NCBI GenBank assembly: GCA_963758365.1
Contig: CAVWVB010000001.1
Coordinates: 930,001-994,000, forward strand
Origin: Dokdonella_A sp963758365
GTDB lineage: Bacteria > Pseudomonadota > Gammaproteobacteria > Xanthomonadales > Rhodanobacteraceae
Reading direction: 5' to 3'
DNA length: 64,000 bases
Positions 1 to 8,814 of this stretch are shown here, piece by piece. The notes beneath the pieces were generated by a model. It worked only from the letters and a program-made list of their open reading frames with translations, searched no databases and had not been told where the DNA came from. The stretch's first letter is position 1. Each line of letters starts with the position of its first letter. Made by a program: the position numbers and the translations under genes.

Positions 1-222
1 GCGCACAGCGCGGCGCCCTAGACTTGGAGCTCTGGGCATCGCCGGGAAAACTGTCGTCTCGGTGCTCGGCTCGTTCGCTCCCGCCGCGTCTGCCGACAAG
101 TGCACAGAGCGGGCCCGGGTGTCGGCCCTCGCGACGCCTGAGCGGTCCGCGAGTGCCGCGAACGGCGCACGCATGGCCGGGCCCGAGCGGACTCGCTACC
201 ATCGCGGATCATGCATGCCGCC

Positions 223-309
223 GCCCGGGTGGCGAAACGGGTAGACGCAAGAGACTTAAAATCTCTCGGCCTTCGGGCCATGCCGGTTCGACTCCGGCCC
301 CGGGCACCA
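223..309 (+). tRNA. tRNA-Leu (anticodon UAA)
   Basis: An 87-nt cloverleaf including an encoded CCA end. The 7-bp acceptor stem pairs 223-229 with 299-305. The anticodon loop has TAA at 257-259 between complementary AGAGA/TCTCT arms. A long variable arm (ggccttcgggcc region) marks a class II tRNA and the TTCGACTC T-loop follows. It reads UUA/UUG leucine codons. The sequences on both sides (1-222 and 310-563) show no gene I can support. Confidence 0.97.
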
Positions 310-563
310 TCGACGCGCAGGCATTCGGCCGACCTTCCGGTTCGGGCCGCATCCGCATCGAACGCGGCCCGTCGCGCTGCCGGATATCGTCGCGACGGAT
401 GAGACTTCGGCCGGGAATGCTGCGCGGGTCGCGGGGCCTGTACCGACCGCGACAACCACCGGCCCGCAGCCGCTCGTCGCGAGACGCCGGAACTGCGGGC
501 ATCTCGCGTCCATGCGCATCGACTAACATCACGTTGAAACCGCAATGAAGAGGGTCTCGGGTC

Positions 564-1520
564 GTGTGCTACTCGGCGCAAATCTGGGCGGGATACAAGA
601 AGTACGTGCGTCTCTGGGGCGCGGACATCGACATCGATGCGTTCGTCCGTCTCTACTGGACCCGCTCGCAGGGGACGAGGATCAGCATTCCCAGGGCGAT
701 GGACGCGGCGTTTGCCGATGCGCAAGGCGATCGCGAGCGCGAGATCAAGGCGCTGGTCGATGAGTTCGACGAGCAGCAGGTCGCGAAGCTCGAGCAGGAA
801 GCGTTCCGGCAGCGCAAGCGACTCGCGGATGCCGAGCGTGCCTTGCAGTCCAGGATGACCAGGGCCGCCACCGAGAGCCGCCGCATCGCGACCGCAAAAG
901 TCGCGTGGGCGCTGGGCAAGCTCGCCGACCTGCGCAGGACCGAACCGGTCGCCGACGATTCACGGATCTTTCCGGGCTGGTACGCGCCGCTGATGATCGT
1001 CGAGAATGGCCGCCGCGTCGTGAAACCGATGCGCTACCAGTGCCGGCCGGCGGGCAAACCCGCCTCCCATGACGCGAGGTTTCCGGGCACGTACAACGCG
1101 CGCCGCGACAACCTCGAGGGATTCTGGAAGGCCCAGTTCGGGCATACGCACGGCATCATGGCCGTGAACGCCTTTTTCGAGAACGTGAGCCGGCATGCGA
1201 TGGAAGGCCGCGAACTGGCGCCGGACGAGAAGGCGGAAAACGTGGTGCTCGAGTTCAGGCCGCGTCCCGCGCACGACATGCTGGTCGCCTGTCTGTGGTC
1301 GCGCTGGCAAGGCGATGGCGATGACCTGCTTTCATTCGCGGCGATCACCGACGAGCCGCCGCCCGAGGTGGCCGCCGCGGGTCACGATCGCTGCGTCATC
1401 CCGATCAGGCCCGAAAATGTCGATGCGTGGCTGAATCCCGATCCGCACGATCTTGCGGCCCTGCAATCGCTGCTCGACGATCGCGATCGCCCGTACTACG
1501 AGCACCGCATCGCGGCCTGA
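564..1520 (+). CDS. SRAP-domain (YedK/HMCES-like) abasic-site DNA-protein crosslink protein, variant subfamily
   Basis: A 318-aa protein of the SOS-response-associated peptidase family, whose members link covalently to abasic sites in single-stranded DNA. The start is a GTG at 564, fixed because the catalytic cysteine must follow the initiator: the protein begins MCYSA, with AAGAGGG upstream as ribosome site. The family's key residues appear in order: Cys2, the Asn of NARRDN (about 178), Glu206 in AFFENV, and His274 in GHDRCVIP. Unlike the ~222-aa E. coli YedK, residues ~45-125 form a charged, Glu/Arg-rich helical insertion that looks like coiled coil. It stands alone, and no LexA box was recognised. 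The family call is firm; the substrate role is inferred from the family. Confidence 0.85.
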   Translation: MCYSAQIWAGYKKYVRLWGADIDIDAFVRLYWTRSQGTRISIPRAMDAAFADAQGDREREIKALVDEFDEQQVAKLEQEAFRQRKRLADAERALQSRMTRAATESRRIATAKVAWALGKLADLRRTEPVADDSRIFPGWYAPLMIVENGRRVVKPMRYQCRPAGKPASHDARFPGTYNARRDNLEGFWKAQFGHTHGIMAVNAFFENVSRHAMEGRELAPDEKAENVVLEFRPRPAHDMLVACLWSRWQGDGDDLLSFAAITDEPPPEVAAAGHDRCVIPIRPENVDAWLNPDPHDLAALQSLLDDRDRPYYEHRIAA

Positions 1521-1577
1521 GCCGGCCGCGCCGGGTCTGGTGTCTGCGCGCGAATGTTGCCGCGAACGCGTCGGCGA

Positions 1578-2243
1578 TCAGTTGTGATAACTGATGACTG
1601 CAAGACTGCAGTTGACGGCGGCGGCGCCGCAGTGGAACGTCGATTGCGCGTCGGTGAACATCACGTTGACGTAGTAATCCGAATCGACCTGCAGGTTGCA
1701 GTACGAGCCGGGCGCATTCGCGGTGAACTTCCAGTTGACCAGATTCGCATCCGCGCTCGGCACGTTGGCCGCCAGACAGCCCGCTGTCGGCAGGTTGTTC
1801 ACGAAATCGCCGCCGTTGCGGCTGATCGCCATGGTCAGGTTCGGACCCTGGATCAGGGTCGGATTGGAAAAGTGGCCGATGCGCGACCCCGCGTCCGCAG
1901 GAGCGTGAAAGTGCGCGCAGAAATATCCCGCGCGCGGGAAAGCCTGGATCACCGGCGACGCACCGCCGACGCCGGGCCACGGCGTGACCGGATCGTTGAC
2001 CGAGTTGTGCCCCCAGATGCCATCCCATTCGGTGAGGTCGGCGTTGAGACGCTGCTGCGGATAGGAGCCGTAGGACACCGCAGCACGGGTGACGAGATTG
2101 CGAACGCTGCCATCGCCCAGTGCGATCACGGCAGGACAGGTCTGGAAATCGTTGACGAAGATGGTATCGCCGGATTGGGCCTGCGCGAGCGCCGAGGCAG
2201 CGGCAAGACCGGTGCAGAAAGACATCAGGTGCAGATGATTCAT
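1578..2243 (-). CDS. Secreted protein of unknown function
   Basis: A 221-aa product beginning MNHLHLMSFCTGLAAASALA, a typical Sec signal peptide with a likely AQA cleavage site near residue 23. This start was chosen over an upstream ATG at 2378 because it places the signal peptide at the N terminus. The mature part is rich in Asn, Gly and aromatic residues and has several cysteines that could form disulfides, consistent with a periplasmic or exported protein. I do not recognise a domain. It sits alone between the SRAP gene (convergent) and cysNC (same strand, about 190 bp away). Confidence 0.65.
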   Translation of the reverse strand: MNHLHLMSFCTGLAAASALAQAQSGDTIFVNDFQTCPAVIALGDGSVRNLVTRAAVSYGSYPQQRLNADLTEWDGIWGHNSVNDPVTPWPGVGGASPVIQAFPRAGYFCAHFHAPADAGSRIGHFSNPTLIQGPNLTMAISRNGGDFVNNLPTAGCLAANVPSADANLVNWKFTANAPGSYCNLQVDSDYYVNVMFTDAQSTFHCGAAAVNCSLAVISYHN

Positions 2244-2433
2244 CGGTAGTCCATTGCGGGTGCTGGTCCCTGGCCAGCAAGAGAGCAGGGCATGGGGCGC
2301 TGGCCGTTGTGGTTGGCGCGCGAAAGCGCTCGATCCGATCGCAAGTTCCGGAATGGCGACACGCGATCCGCGTGGCACGCTGGCGGCGGCCCGACGGACA
2401 TCCTAACGCGGTTCGTCGTATGCGTGCGACGGT

Positions 2434-4338
2434 TCAGCCAGACGCCGCGACCACACCGGTCAGTATCAGGTACTCGACCACGGCGGTCGCCGCCTGCTCG
2501 GGTGTCGCGCGCAGAGTCTCGATGTGCAGCTCCGGCGTCTCGGGAACCTCGTACGGCGAATCGATGCCGGTGAAGTTCTTGAGCTCGCCGCGGCGGGCCT
2601 TGCGGTAGAGTCCCTTCACGTCGCGTTGCTCGACGACTTCCAGCGGCGTGTCGACGAAGATCTCGACGAACTCGCCGTCGTCGACCATGCCGCGTGCGAG
2701 CCGGCGTTCGGACCTGAACGGCGAGATGAACGCGGTGATCACGATCAGGCCCGCGTCGACCATCAACCGGGCGACCTCGCCGATGCGGCGGATGTTCTCG
2801 ACCCGATCGGCATCGGTGAAGCCGAGGTCCTTGCTCAGGCCGTGGCGTACGTTGTCCCCATCGAGCAGGTAGGTACGCGCGCCGAGCGCATGCAGCTGGC
2901 GTTCGACGATGTTGGCGATCGTCGACTTGCCGCTACCGGAAAGACCGGTAAGCCAGAGCACGCAGGGCTTGTGGCCGTTCTGGCGCACGCGCGCCTGCTT
3001 GTCGACCTCGACCGCCTGCCAGTGGATGTTCTGCGAGCGGCGCAATGCGAAGTGCAGCAGCCCCGCGCCGACGGTCTGGTTGGTGTAGCGGTCGATCACG
3101 ATGAAGCCGCCCATGTCACGGTTGTCTTCATATGCGTCGAACGCGACCGCGCGATCGAGGGTGAGGTTGCACACGCCGATCGCGTTGAGCTCGAGCGTCT
3201 TCGCGGCGAGATGATCGAGGCTGTTCACGTCGATCGCGTATTTGGGCTGGCCGAACGAGGCGCCGAGCGTGGTCGCACCGAGCTTCACGAGATACGGGCG
3301 CCCCGGCAGCATCTCGGCATCCGCCATCCAGATCACGGTCGCCTCGAACTGATCGGCGACGCCGGCCGGGTCGTTCGCGGCGCAGATCACGTCGCCGCGA
3401 CTCACGTCGATCTCGTCGGCAAGGGTCAGCGTGACCGACTGGCCGGACTGCGCCTCGGCAAGGTCGCCATCGAAACCGACGATGCGCGCAACTTTCGATT
3501 GCCGACCCGAGGGCAGCACGCGCACCGCGTCGCCGGGATGCACGCGACCGCCGAGGATACGACCGCAGAAGCCGCGGAAATCGAGATCCGGGCGGTTGAC
3601 CCACTGTACCGGCATGCGCAAGGGGCGGCCGACGTGCGCGGTCGGGATCTCGACGCTCTCGAGGTGTTCGAGCAGGCTCGGGCCGACATACCACGGCGTG
3701 TTCGCGCTCGGCGCGCTGATGTTGTCTCCGCGCAACGCGGAGAGCGGAATGCCGGCGATGCGTTGGATGCCGATCCGGTCCGCAAATTCCCGGTAGTCGC
3801 GCTCGATCTTCTCGAATGTCGCGCGCGACCAGTCGACGAGATCGAGCTTGTTGATCGCGAGGACGACATCGCGGATGCCCATCAGCGACACGAGATAACT
3901 GTGCCGGCGGGTCTGCGTGAGGATGCCCTTGCGTGCGTCGACGAGAATCACCGCGAGGTCGGCAGTCGACGCGCCGGTGACCATGTTGCGTGTGTACTGC
4001 TCGTGGCCCGGCGTGTCGGCGACGATGAACTTGCGGCGCTCGGTTGCGAAAAAGCGGTAGGCGACGTCGATCGTGATGCCCTGCTCGCGTTCGGCACTCA
4101 GGCCGTCGACGAGCAGCGCGAAATCGAGCTCGTCGCCCTGGGTGCCGAACTTTCGCGAGTCGCCCTCGAGCGCGCTGATCTGGTCGTCGAGCAGGGATTT
4201 CGATTCGTGGAGCAGGCGTCCGATCAACGTGCTCTTGCCGTCGTCGACGCTGCCGCAGGTGATGAAGCGCAGCAGGCTCTTGCGCTGCTGGGCATGCAGG
4301 TACGCGGCGACATCCTCGATCGCGGCCGGCGAGGTCAT
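2434..4338 (-). CDS. cysNC: Sulfate adenylyltransferase subunit 1 / APS kinase fusion (CysN-CysC)
   Basis: A 634-aa bifunctional enzyme of assimilatory sulfate activation. Residues ~20-440 are the CysN GTPase, with P-loop GSVDDGKS (29-36), DTPGHEQ (108-114) and NKLD (163-166), followed by EF-Tu-like beta-barrels. It drives APS synthesis with CysD. Residues ~455-634 are APS kinase, with P-loop GLSGSGKS (465-472), DGDNVRHGL (493-501) and FISPFRSER (537-545), making PAPS. The ATG shares one base with the cysD stop (TGATG), so the pair is translationally coupled, and this decides the start against longer in-frame options. The fused arrangement is common in Xanthomonadales. Confidence 0.96.
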   Translation of the reverse strand: MTSPAAIEDVAAYLHAQQRKSLLRFITCGSVDDGKSTLIGRLLHESKSLLDDQISALEGDSRKFGTQGDELDFALLVDGLSAEREQGITIDVAYRFFATERRKFIVADTPGHEQYTRNMVTGASTADLAVILVDARKGILTQTRRHSYLVSLMGIRDVVLAINKLDLVDWSRATFEKIERDYREFADRIGIQRIAGIPLSALRGDNISAPSANTPWYVGPSLLEHLESVEIPTAHVGRPLRMPVQWVNRPDLDFRGFCGRILGGRVHPGDAVRVLPSGRQSKVARIVGFDGDLAEAQSGQSVTLTLADEIDVSRGDVICAANDPAGVADQFEATVIWMADAEMLPGRPYLVKLGATTLGASFGQPKYAIDVNSLDHLAAKTLELNAIGVCNLTLDRAVAFDAYEDNRDMGGFIVIDRYTNQTVGAGLLHFALRRSQNIHWQAVEVDKQARVRQNGHKPCVLWLTGLSGSGKSTIANIVERQLHALGARTYLLDGDNVRHGLSKDLGFTDADRVENIRRIGEVARLMVDAGLIVITAFISPFRSERRLARGMVDDGEFVEIFVDTPLEVVEQRDVKGLYRKARRGELKNFTGIDSPYEVPETPELHIETLRATPEQAATAVVEYLILTGVVAASG

Positions 4339-5240
4339 CAGAAATAGCCCTCGGCTTTCTTCTTTTCCATCGACGCGTGGCTGTCGTGGTCGATCAGGCG
4401 GCCCTGGCGCTCGCTGGTCCGCGCGAGCAGCATCTCGCGGATGATCGCGGGCAGGGTATCGGCGTCGGATTCGATCGCGCCGGTCAACGGGTAACAGCCC
4501 AGGGTGCGAAAGCGCACCCTGCGCATGACCGGGATTTCGCCGTCGCGCAGCGGGAAACGCGCGTCGTCGACCATGACGAGCTGGCCGTCGCGGTGGACGA
4601 CCGGGCGCTCGGCCGCGAAGTACAACGGCACGATCGGAATGTTTTCGGCGAGGATGTATTGCCAGATATCGAGCTCGGTCCAGTTGGACAGCGGGAACAC
4701 GCGGATGCTTTCGCCGGGATTGCGGCGCGCGTTGTAGAGACGCCACAGCTCGGGACGCTGGTTCTTCGGGTCCCAGCGATGCTGGGCGGAACGGAAAGAG
4801 AATACGCGCTCCTTGGCGCGCGATTTTTCCTCGTCGCGGCGTGCGCCTCCGAATGCGATATCGAATCCGTACCGATCGAGCGCCTGCCGCAGTCCCTGGG
4901 TCTTCCAGACATCGGTGTGGACCGACGATCCATGGTCGAACGGATTGATGCCGCGCCGTTCGGCTTCGGGATTCCGGTGGACCAGCAGGTCCATGCCCGA
5001 TTCGGCGGCCATGCGCGCACGGAACGCATACATGGCCTGGAACTTCCAGGTGGTATCCACGTGCAGCAGCGGGAATGGCGGTCGCGACGGGAAGAACGCC
5101 TTGCGCGCGAGATGCAGCATCACCGAGCTGTCCTTGCCGATCGAGTAGAGCATGACCGGATGCTCGGCTTCGGCGACGGCTTCGCGCAGGATATCGATGC
5201 TTTCGGCTTCGAGGCGCTGCAGGTGGGTCGGTTCAGCCAT
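4338..5240 (-). CDS. cysD: Sulfate adenylyltransferase subunit 2 (CysD)
   Basis: A 300-aa ATP-sulfurylase small subunit of the PP-loop/PAPS-reductase superfamily. It catalyses adenylation of sulfate in the complex with CysN. The PP-loop-like YSIGKDSSVMLHL lies near residue 33, AFGGARRDEEKSRAKER is the conserved basic patch, and the protein ends in KKKAEGYF, typical of CysD. The length matches E. coli CysD (302 aa). The MAEPTHLQ start follows the family N terminus, although no strong ribosome site is visible. It is first gene of a two-gene operon with cysNC. The ~300 bp upstream (5241-5537) contain no gene I can support. Confidence 0.96.
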   Translation of the reverse strand: MAEPTHLQRLEAESIDILREAVAEAEHPVMLYSIGKDSSVMLHLARKAFFPSRPPFPLLHVDTTWKFQAMYAFRARMAAESGMDLLVHRNPEAERRGINPFDHGSSVHTDVWKTQGLRQALDRYGFDIAFGGARRDEEKSRAKERVFSFRSAQHRWDPKNQRPELWRLYNARRNPGESIRVFPLSNWTELDIWQYILAENIPIVPLYFAAERPVVHRDGQLVMVDDARFPLRDGEIPVMRRVRFRTLGCYPLTGAIESDADTLPAIIREMLLARTSERQGRLIDHDSHASMEKKKAEGYF

Positions 5241-5537
5241 TCGGATGCGGGTGGAAGCGTCAAAGCCGGCAAGTCTACGCGCGTGACGGGCCGCAGACAC
5301 CAGCGTGTGCCGTGCCCGCGCGATACCGTCCCGGGATCGACCGGCGCTGCCGCATTCGTGATCGCGCACCCGGATCGATTCGGGGTCGTCGCGAAAGCCG
5401 TCGCCCGCGCACCGCGGGTCGGACTGCTTGCACGACCGGCTGAGGTGAGAATGCGGGTTAACCGGCTTTGATCGCTGCCGTAACGAAACCTTGCCGTTGC
5501 CCTGCGCAAGATCGCGGGACAGGGAATAGGGAACGCC

Positions 5538-5753
5538 ATGAGTGCCGATTGGGTGCTGACATCGCAGGCCTTGCCACCGGAAGGCCGGAAGATCGAGTTC
5601 GTCCTCGATCATCGCGACATGGCGATGAGCGGAACCTACCGCGGCAGCGTATTCGTTTCGCGCTGGAGCCGCTACGACATCGACGTGGTCCGCGAATGGC
5701 GTCCCGTCGCCGACCTCGAGGCCACGGCGATCATGAACCGACCGGCCGGCTGA
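5538..5753 (+). CDS. Small conserved-looking protein, DUF551-like
   Basis: A 71-aa ORF with a good ribosome site (AGGGAA about 6 nt before ATG). The layout WVLTSQALPPEGRKIEFVL, then a GxYRG strand and a closing EWRP motif resembles DUF551-type proteins (W...LPPEG...W.P), whose function is unknown. There is no signal peptide or membrane segment. It is an orphan gene transcribed divergently from cysD. The family link is my inference from motif spacing. Confidence 0.6.
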   Translation: MSADWVLTSQALPPEGRKIEFVLDHRDMAMSGTYRGSVFVSRWSRYDIDVVREWRPVADLEATAIMNRPAG

Positions 5754-5955
5754 CTTCGGCTGCGGCGCGCCTCGGCAGTGGATTGCCAGGCCCCGCACGT
5801 CACCCCCCTCTATCGACGAATCCTGTCCGGCGGCATTGCGCCTGATCCGGCAGGCGCGGTCGGCCTGCGCGTGTGGTTCCGGTCCGGCGAGACTGCCGCG
5901 AGCATTGGCCCGACCCTTGCATCCCGCTCAGCAAGACACCTTGCAGAGACCGCCC

Positions 5956-6135
5956 ATGAGCCGGTTCGTCCAGTTGTGTACTGCCTCGTTGCCGCATCTG
6001 CGCGGTTTCCTGCCCGTGCTCGGCGCCCTGCTCGCGATCCGCCCCGAGCAGACCTGCATTGCGAGCTCGATTCCGGGCCTCGGCGCGTGCAAGAGCACGT
6101 TTTGTCAGCCGGAGCGCCGCGTGGTTCAGCATTGA
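5956..6135 (+). CDS. Possible small protein (59 aa)
   Basis: A short ORF beginning MSRFVQLCTASLPHLRGF in an otherwise empty 510-bp interval (5754-6263). Codon third positions are mostly G or C as in neighbouring genes. The product has a hydrophobic N-terminal half and four cysteines, two of them near the C terminus. No clear ribosome site precedes the ATG and no family is recognised. It may be chance coding. Confidence 0.25.
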   Translation: MSRFVQLCTASLPHLRGFLPVLGALLAIRPEQTCIASSIPGLGACKSTFCQPERRVVQH

Positions 6136-6263
6136 TCGATCCGCGCGTCGCGGCAAATGTCAGATTCGAGCGAAGTGTGTCAGCAAGAGCGCAGGGCCCG
6201 GGTGACATGAAAACAAGCAAAACCACAGGGTCGCCGATCGCGGCCTGCATGCGAGGCTGAACC

Positions 6264-6425
6264 ATGAGCTACGACATCCTCAAGAATCTCGGCCTCGACC
6301 ATCTCGATGCCAGTTCACCCGATTTTCTGAGGGTGCTGGAACGCATGCAGAAGGAAGCCTGGCAGAGCCTGCAGCAGGCGCAATCGAGTCCTGATCCGGA
6401 CGGCAACGAAACCATCGTCGGTTGA
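6264..6425 (+). CDS. Small acidic protein of unknown function (53 aa)
   Basis: An ORF of 53 codons beginning MSYDILKNLGLDHLD and ending NETIVG. GAGG lies about 8 nt before the ATG and codon use matches the neighbours. It is predicted soluble and helical, with a central stretch LRVLERMQKEAWQSLQQAQ. It lies ~105 bp upstream of maf on the same strand, so it could share its transcript. No domain recognised. Confidence 0.45.
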   Translation: MSYDILKNLGLDHLDASSPDFLRVLERMQKEAWQSLQQAQSSPDPDGNETIVG

Positions 6426-6530
6426 TCCGCAGCGCCGCTGCGCAGATCCCTCCGGGGCGCAGTCCGCGCCGCTATAGTGGTCGCGCCCGTCACACTGCGC
6501 CGGGCGAATCGCCCGTTCGACGGACACCCG

Positions 6531-7106
6531 ATGCGACCGCGCCTGTTCCTTGCCTCGAAATCTCCGCGTCGGCGTGAACTGCTGAGTCAGCTCGGTCTTC
6601 GGTTCGACCCGGTCGATGTCGACGTGGCCGAGCGACGCGAGCCCGGCGAAGCGCCTCGCGACTATGTCAACCGGGTCGCCCGCGCGAAAGCCGGTGCCGG
6701 ACTGCTGCAACTCGGCGCGCTCGACGACGCGGTGATCATCGGCGCGGATACCGAAGTCGTGCTTGATGGCGAGGTCTTCGGCAAACCGCGCGACGCGCGT
6801 GCCGCCGCGGCGATGCTCGGCGAGCTTTCCGGGCGCGCGCACCAGGTGCTGTCCGCGGTGTGGTGCGTCAGCGCAGGCCGCGAAGAGCATGCCCTCCGTG
6901 AATCGACGGTCGCGTTCGCGGCCCTCTCCGGCGCCGACATCGCCGACTACGTCGCCACCGGCGAGCCCTTCGGCAAGGCCGGCGCCTACGCGATCCAGGG
7001 GCGCGCGGCCGCGTTCATCCGCGACCTCCATGGGAGCTATTCGGCGGTCATGGGCCTGCCCCTGTTCGAGACGGCCCTGCTGCTGCGCCGGTTCGGAGTG
7101 TCCTGA
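6531..7106 (+). CDS. maf: Maf/YhdE-type nucleoside triphosphate pyrophosphatase
   Basis: A 191-aa Maf-family enzyme that hydrolyses nucleoside triphosphates (dTTP/UTP for the YhdE branch) to monophosphates, cleaning the nucleotide pool. It begins RLFLASKSPRRRELL, the phosphate-binding SxSPRR motif, followed by GADTEVVLDGEVFGKP and GEPFGKAGAYAIQG, the signatures of the YhdE subgroup. The MRPRLFL start places the motif near the N terminus as in the family; an in-frame upstream GTG is less likely. It lies just upstream of rng, an arrangement found in many gammaproteobacteria. Confidence 0.95.
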   Translation: MRPRLFLASKSPRRRELLSQLGLRFDPVDVDVAERREPGEAPRDYVNRVARAKAGAGLLQLGALDDAVIIGADTEVVLDGEVFGKPRDARAAAAMLGELSGRAHQVLSAVWCVSAGREEHALRESTVAFAALSGADIADYVATGEPFGKAGAYAIQGRAAAFIRDLHGSYSAVMGLPLFETALLLRRFGVS

Positions 7107-7230
7107 GGCCGATCCATCCGCTGCTTGCGCTCATGTGTTCGGGCGCCGATTCGCGCGGTCAGGCGGAAACGTGCATTCGGAATGAGCTGCTGCCGATCGA
7201 CGAGAACCCCTCGGGAGTGCGAACCGGCAT

Positions 7231-7260
7231 TCGACAATCGCCGGCCCGTAAAGCTATAAG
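7231..7260 (+). promoter_or_regulatory. Candidate sigma70-type promoter for rng
   Basis: TCGACA (7231-7236) and TATAAG (7255-7260) are separated by 18 bp. A transcript starting near 7267 would give a ~24-nt leader to the ATG at 7291. This supports that start over the in-frame TTG at 7261. Weak -35, reasonable -10. Confidence 0.4.
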
Positions 7261-7290
7261 TTGTCTCAACATTTCCCGCCAAGTAACTCG

Positions 7291-8769
7291 ATGTCCGAAG
7301 AAATCCTGATCAACGTGACCCCGCGCGAGACGCGTGTCGCCCTGGTCGAAAACGGCATGTTGCAGGAGGTCCACGTCGAACGTGCGAGCCGCCGCGGCTA
7401 CGTCGGCAACATCTACAAGGGCAAGGTCAGTCGGGTCATGCCCGGCATGCAGGCCGCATTCGTCGAGATCGGACTCGAGCGCGCGGCATTCCTGCACGCC
7501 TCGGACATCGCGCGGCCACTGGCTGCGCTGATCGGCGAAAACGGCGATGCACCGCCGGCACCGATGCCCTCGATCGGCGAACTCGTGCGCGACGGCCAGG
7601 AGATCGTCGTGCAGGTGCTCAAGGATCCGATCGGCACCAAGGGCGCGCGCCTGACCACGCACCTGTCGATTCCGTCGCGCTACCTGGTCCTCCTTCCGTA
7701 CAGCAAGGTGCTTGGCGTGTCGGTGCGCATCGAGGACGAGCTGGAACGCGCGCGTCTCAAGGACATGCTAGCCGAGCACCTTGGTGAAACCCGGCTCGGA
7801 TACATCGTGCGCACCAATGCCGAGGGACAGTTGCGTGAGGCACTGGCCGAGGACATCGACTACCTCGGCAAGCTGTGGGCCACCGTACGGGACAACATCG
7901 CGCGGACCCGCGTCGGCGAATGCGTCTACGAGGATCTCAGCCTGCCGCTGCGTGCGTTGCGCGATCTGATGCGGCCGTCGATCGAGAAGGTGCGCGTGGA
8001 TTCGCGCGAAACCCTGGAACGCGCGCTCGGCTTCGTTGCCCAGTTCATGCCCGAGTTGGCCGAGCGCGTGGAACATTACCCGGGCGAGCGTCCCATCTTC
8101 GACCTCTACGGGGTCGAGGACGAGATCCAGAAGGCGTTGCGAAAGGACGTGCCATTGAAATCCGGTGGCTATCTGATCGTCGACCAGACCGAGGCCATGA
8201 CCACGATCGATGTCAACACGGGCGGATTTCTCGGCTCGCGCAATCTCGAGGAGACGGTGTTCCGCACCAACCTCGAAGCGGCGCAGGCCGCCGCGCGGCA
8301 GCTGCGCCTGCGCAACCTCGGCGGCATCATCATCATCGACTTCATCGACATGATCGACGGGGAACACCAGCGCCAGGTCCTGCGCCAGCTGCAGAAGGCG
8401 ATGGCGCAGGACCATGCCAAGGCGACCGTCTACGAGATGTCGCCGCTCGGTCTGGTCGAGATGACCCGCAAGCGCACCACCGAAAGCCTCGAGCGCCAGC
8501 TCTGCGAACCGTGTCCCGCCTGCGGCGGTCGCGGCAGCATGAAGACGGCCGAGACGGTCACCTACGAGATCTTCCGCGAGATCACCCGCGCGGTGCGCCA
8601 GTTCGAGGCCCAGCAACTGCTGGTGCTGGCCGCGCCGAAAGTCGTCAACCGCATTCTCGAGGAGGAATCGGCAGCGGTCGCGGAACTCGAGGAATTCATC
8701 GGCAAGACGATCCGCTTCCAGCCCGAGGAGCACTATTCGCAGGAGCAGTACGATGTCGTGCTGCTGTAG
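7291..8769 (+). CDS. rng: Ribonuclease G (CafA)
   Basis: A 492-aa RNase E/G family endoribonuclease (E. coli RNase G is 489 aa). It cuts single-stranded AU-rich RNA, matures the 16S rRNA 5' end and turns over mRNAs. An S1 RNA-binding region covers residues ~37-125 (GNIYKGKVSRVMPGMQAAFVEIG is split around it). The catalytic core carries TTIDVNTGGF and IIIIDFIDM with the Mg-binding aspartates. The Zn-link cysteines fall at 408 and 411 in CPACGGRG. It lacks the long C-terminal scaffold of RNase E. The MSEEILINV start is preferred to a TTG ten codons upstream. Confidence 0.96.
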   Translation: MSEEILINVTPRETRVALVENGMLQEVHVERASRRGYVGNIYKGKVSRVMPGMQAAFVEIGLERAAFLHASDIARPLAALIGENGDAPPAPMPSIGELVRDGQEIVVQVLKDPIGTKGARLTTHLSIPSRYLVLLPYSKVLGVSVRIEDELERARLKDMLAEHLGETRLGYIVRTNAEGQLREALAEDIDYLGKLWATVRDNIARTRVGECVYEDLSLPLRALRDLMRPSIEKVRVDSRETLERALGFVAQFMPELAERVEHYPGERPIFDLYGVEDEIQKALRKDVPLKSGGYLIVDQTEAMTTIDVNTGGFLGSRNLEETVFRTNLEAAQAAARQLRLRNLGGIIIIDFIDMIDGEHQRQVLRQLQKAMAQDHAKATVYEMSPLGLVEMTRKRTTESLERQLCEPCPACGGRGSMKTAETVTYEIFREITRAVRQFEAQQLLVLAAPKVVNRILEEESAAVAELEEFIGKTIRFQPEEHYSQEQYDVVLL

Positions 8770-8814
8770 GCATCGCGCGGGTACCGGGGATACCGTCGCC
8801 GCGAGTCGTCCTGA

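Noticed and set aside
18..725. Long minus-strand open frame across tRNA-Leu and the SRAP 5' end
   Set aside because: Arg/Pro/Ala-rich shadow, runs antisense through a tRNA gene, no domain.
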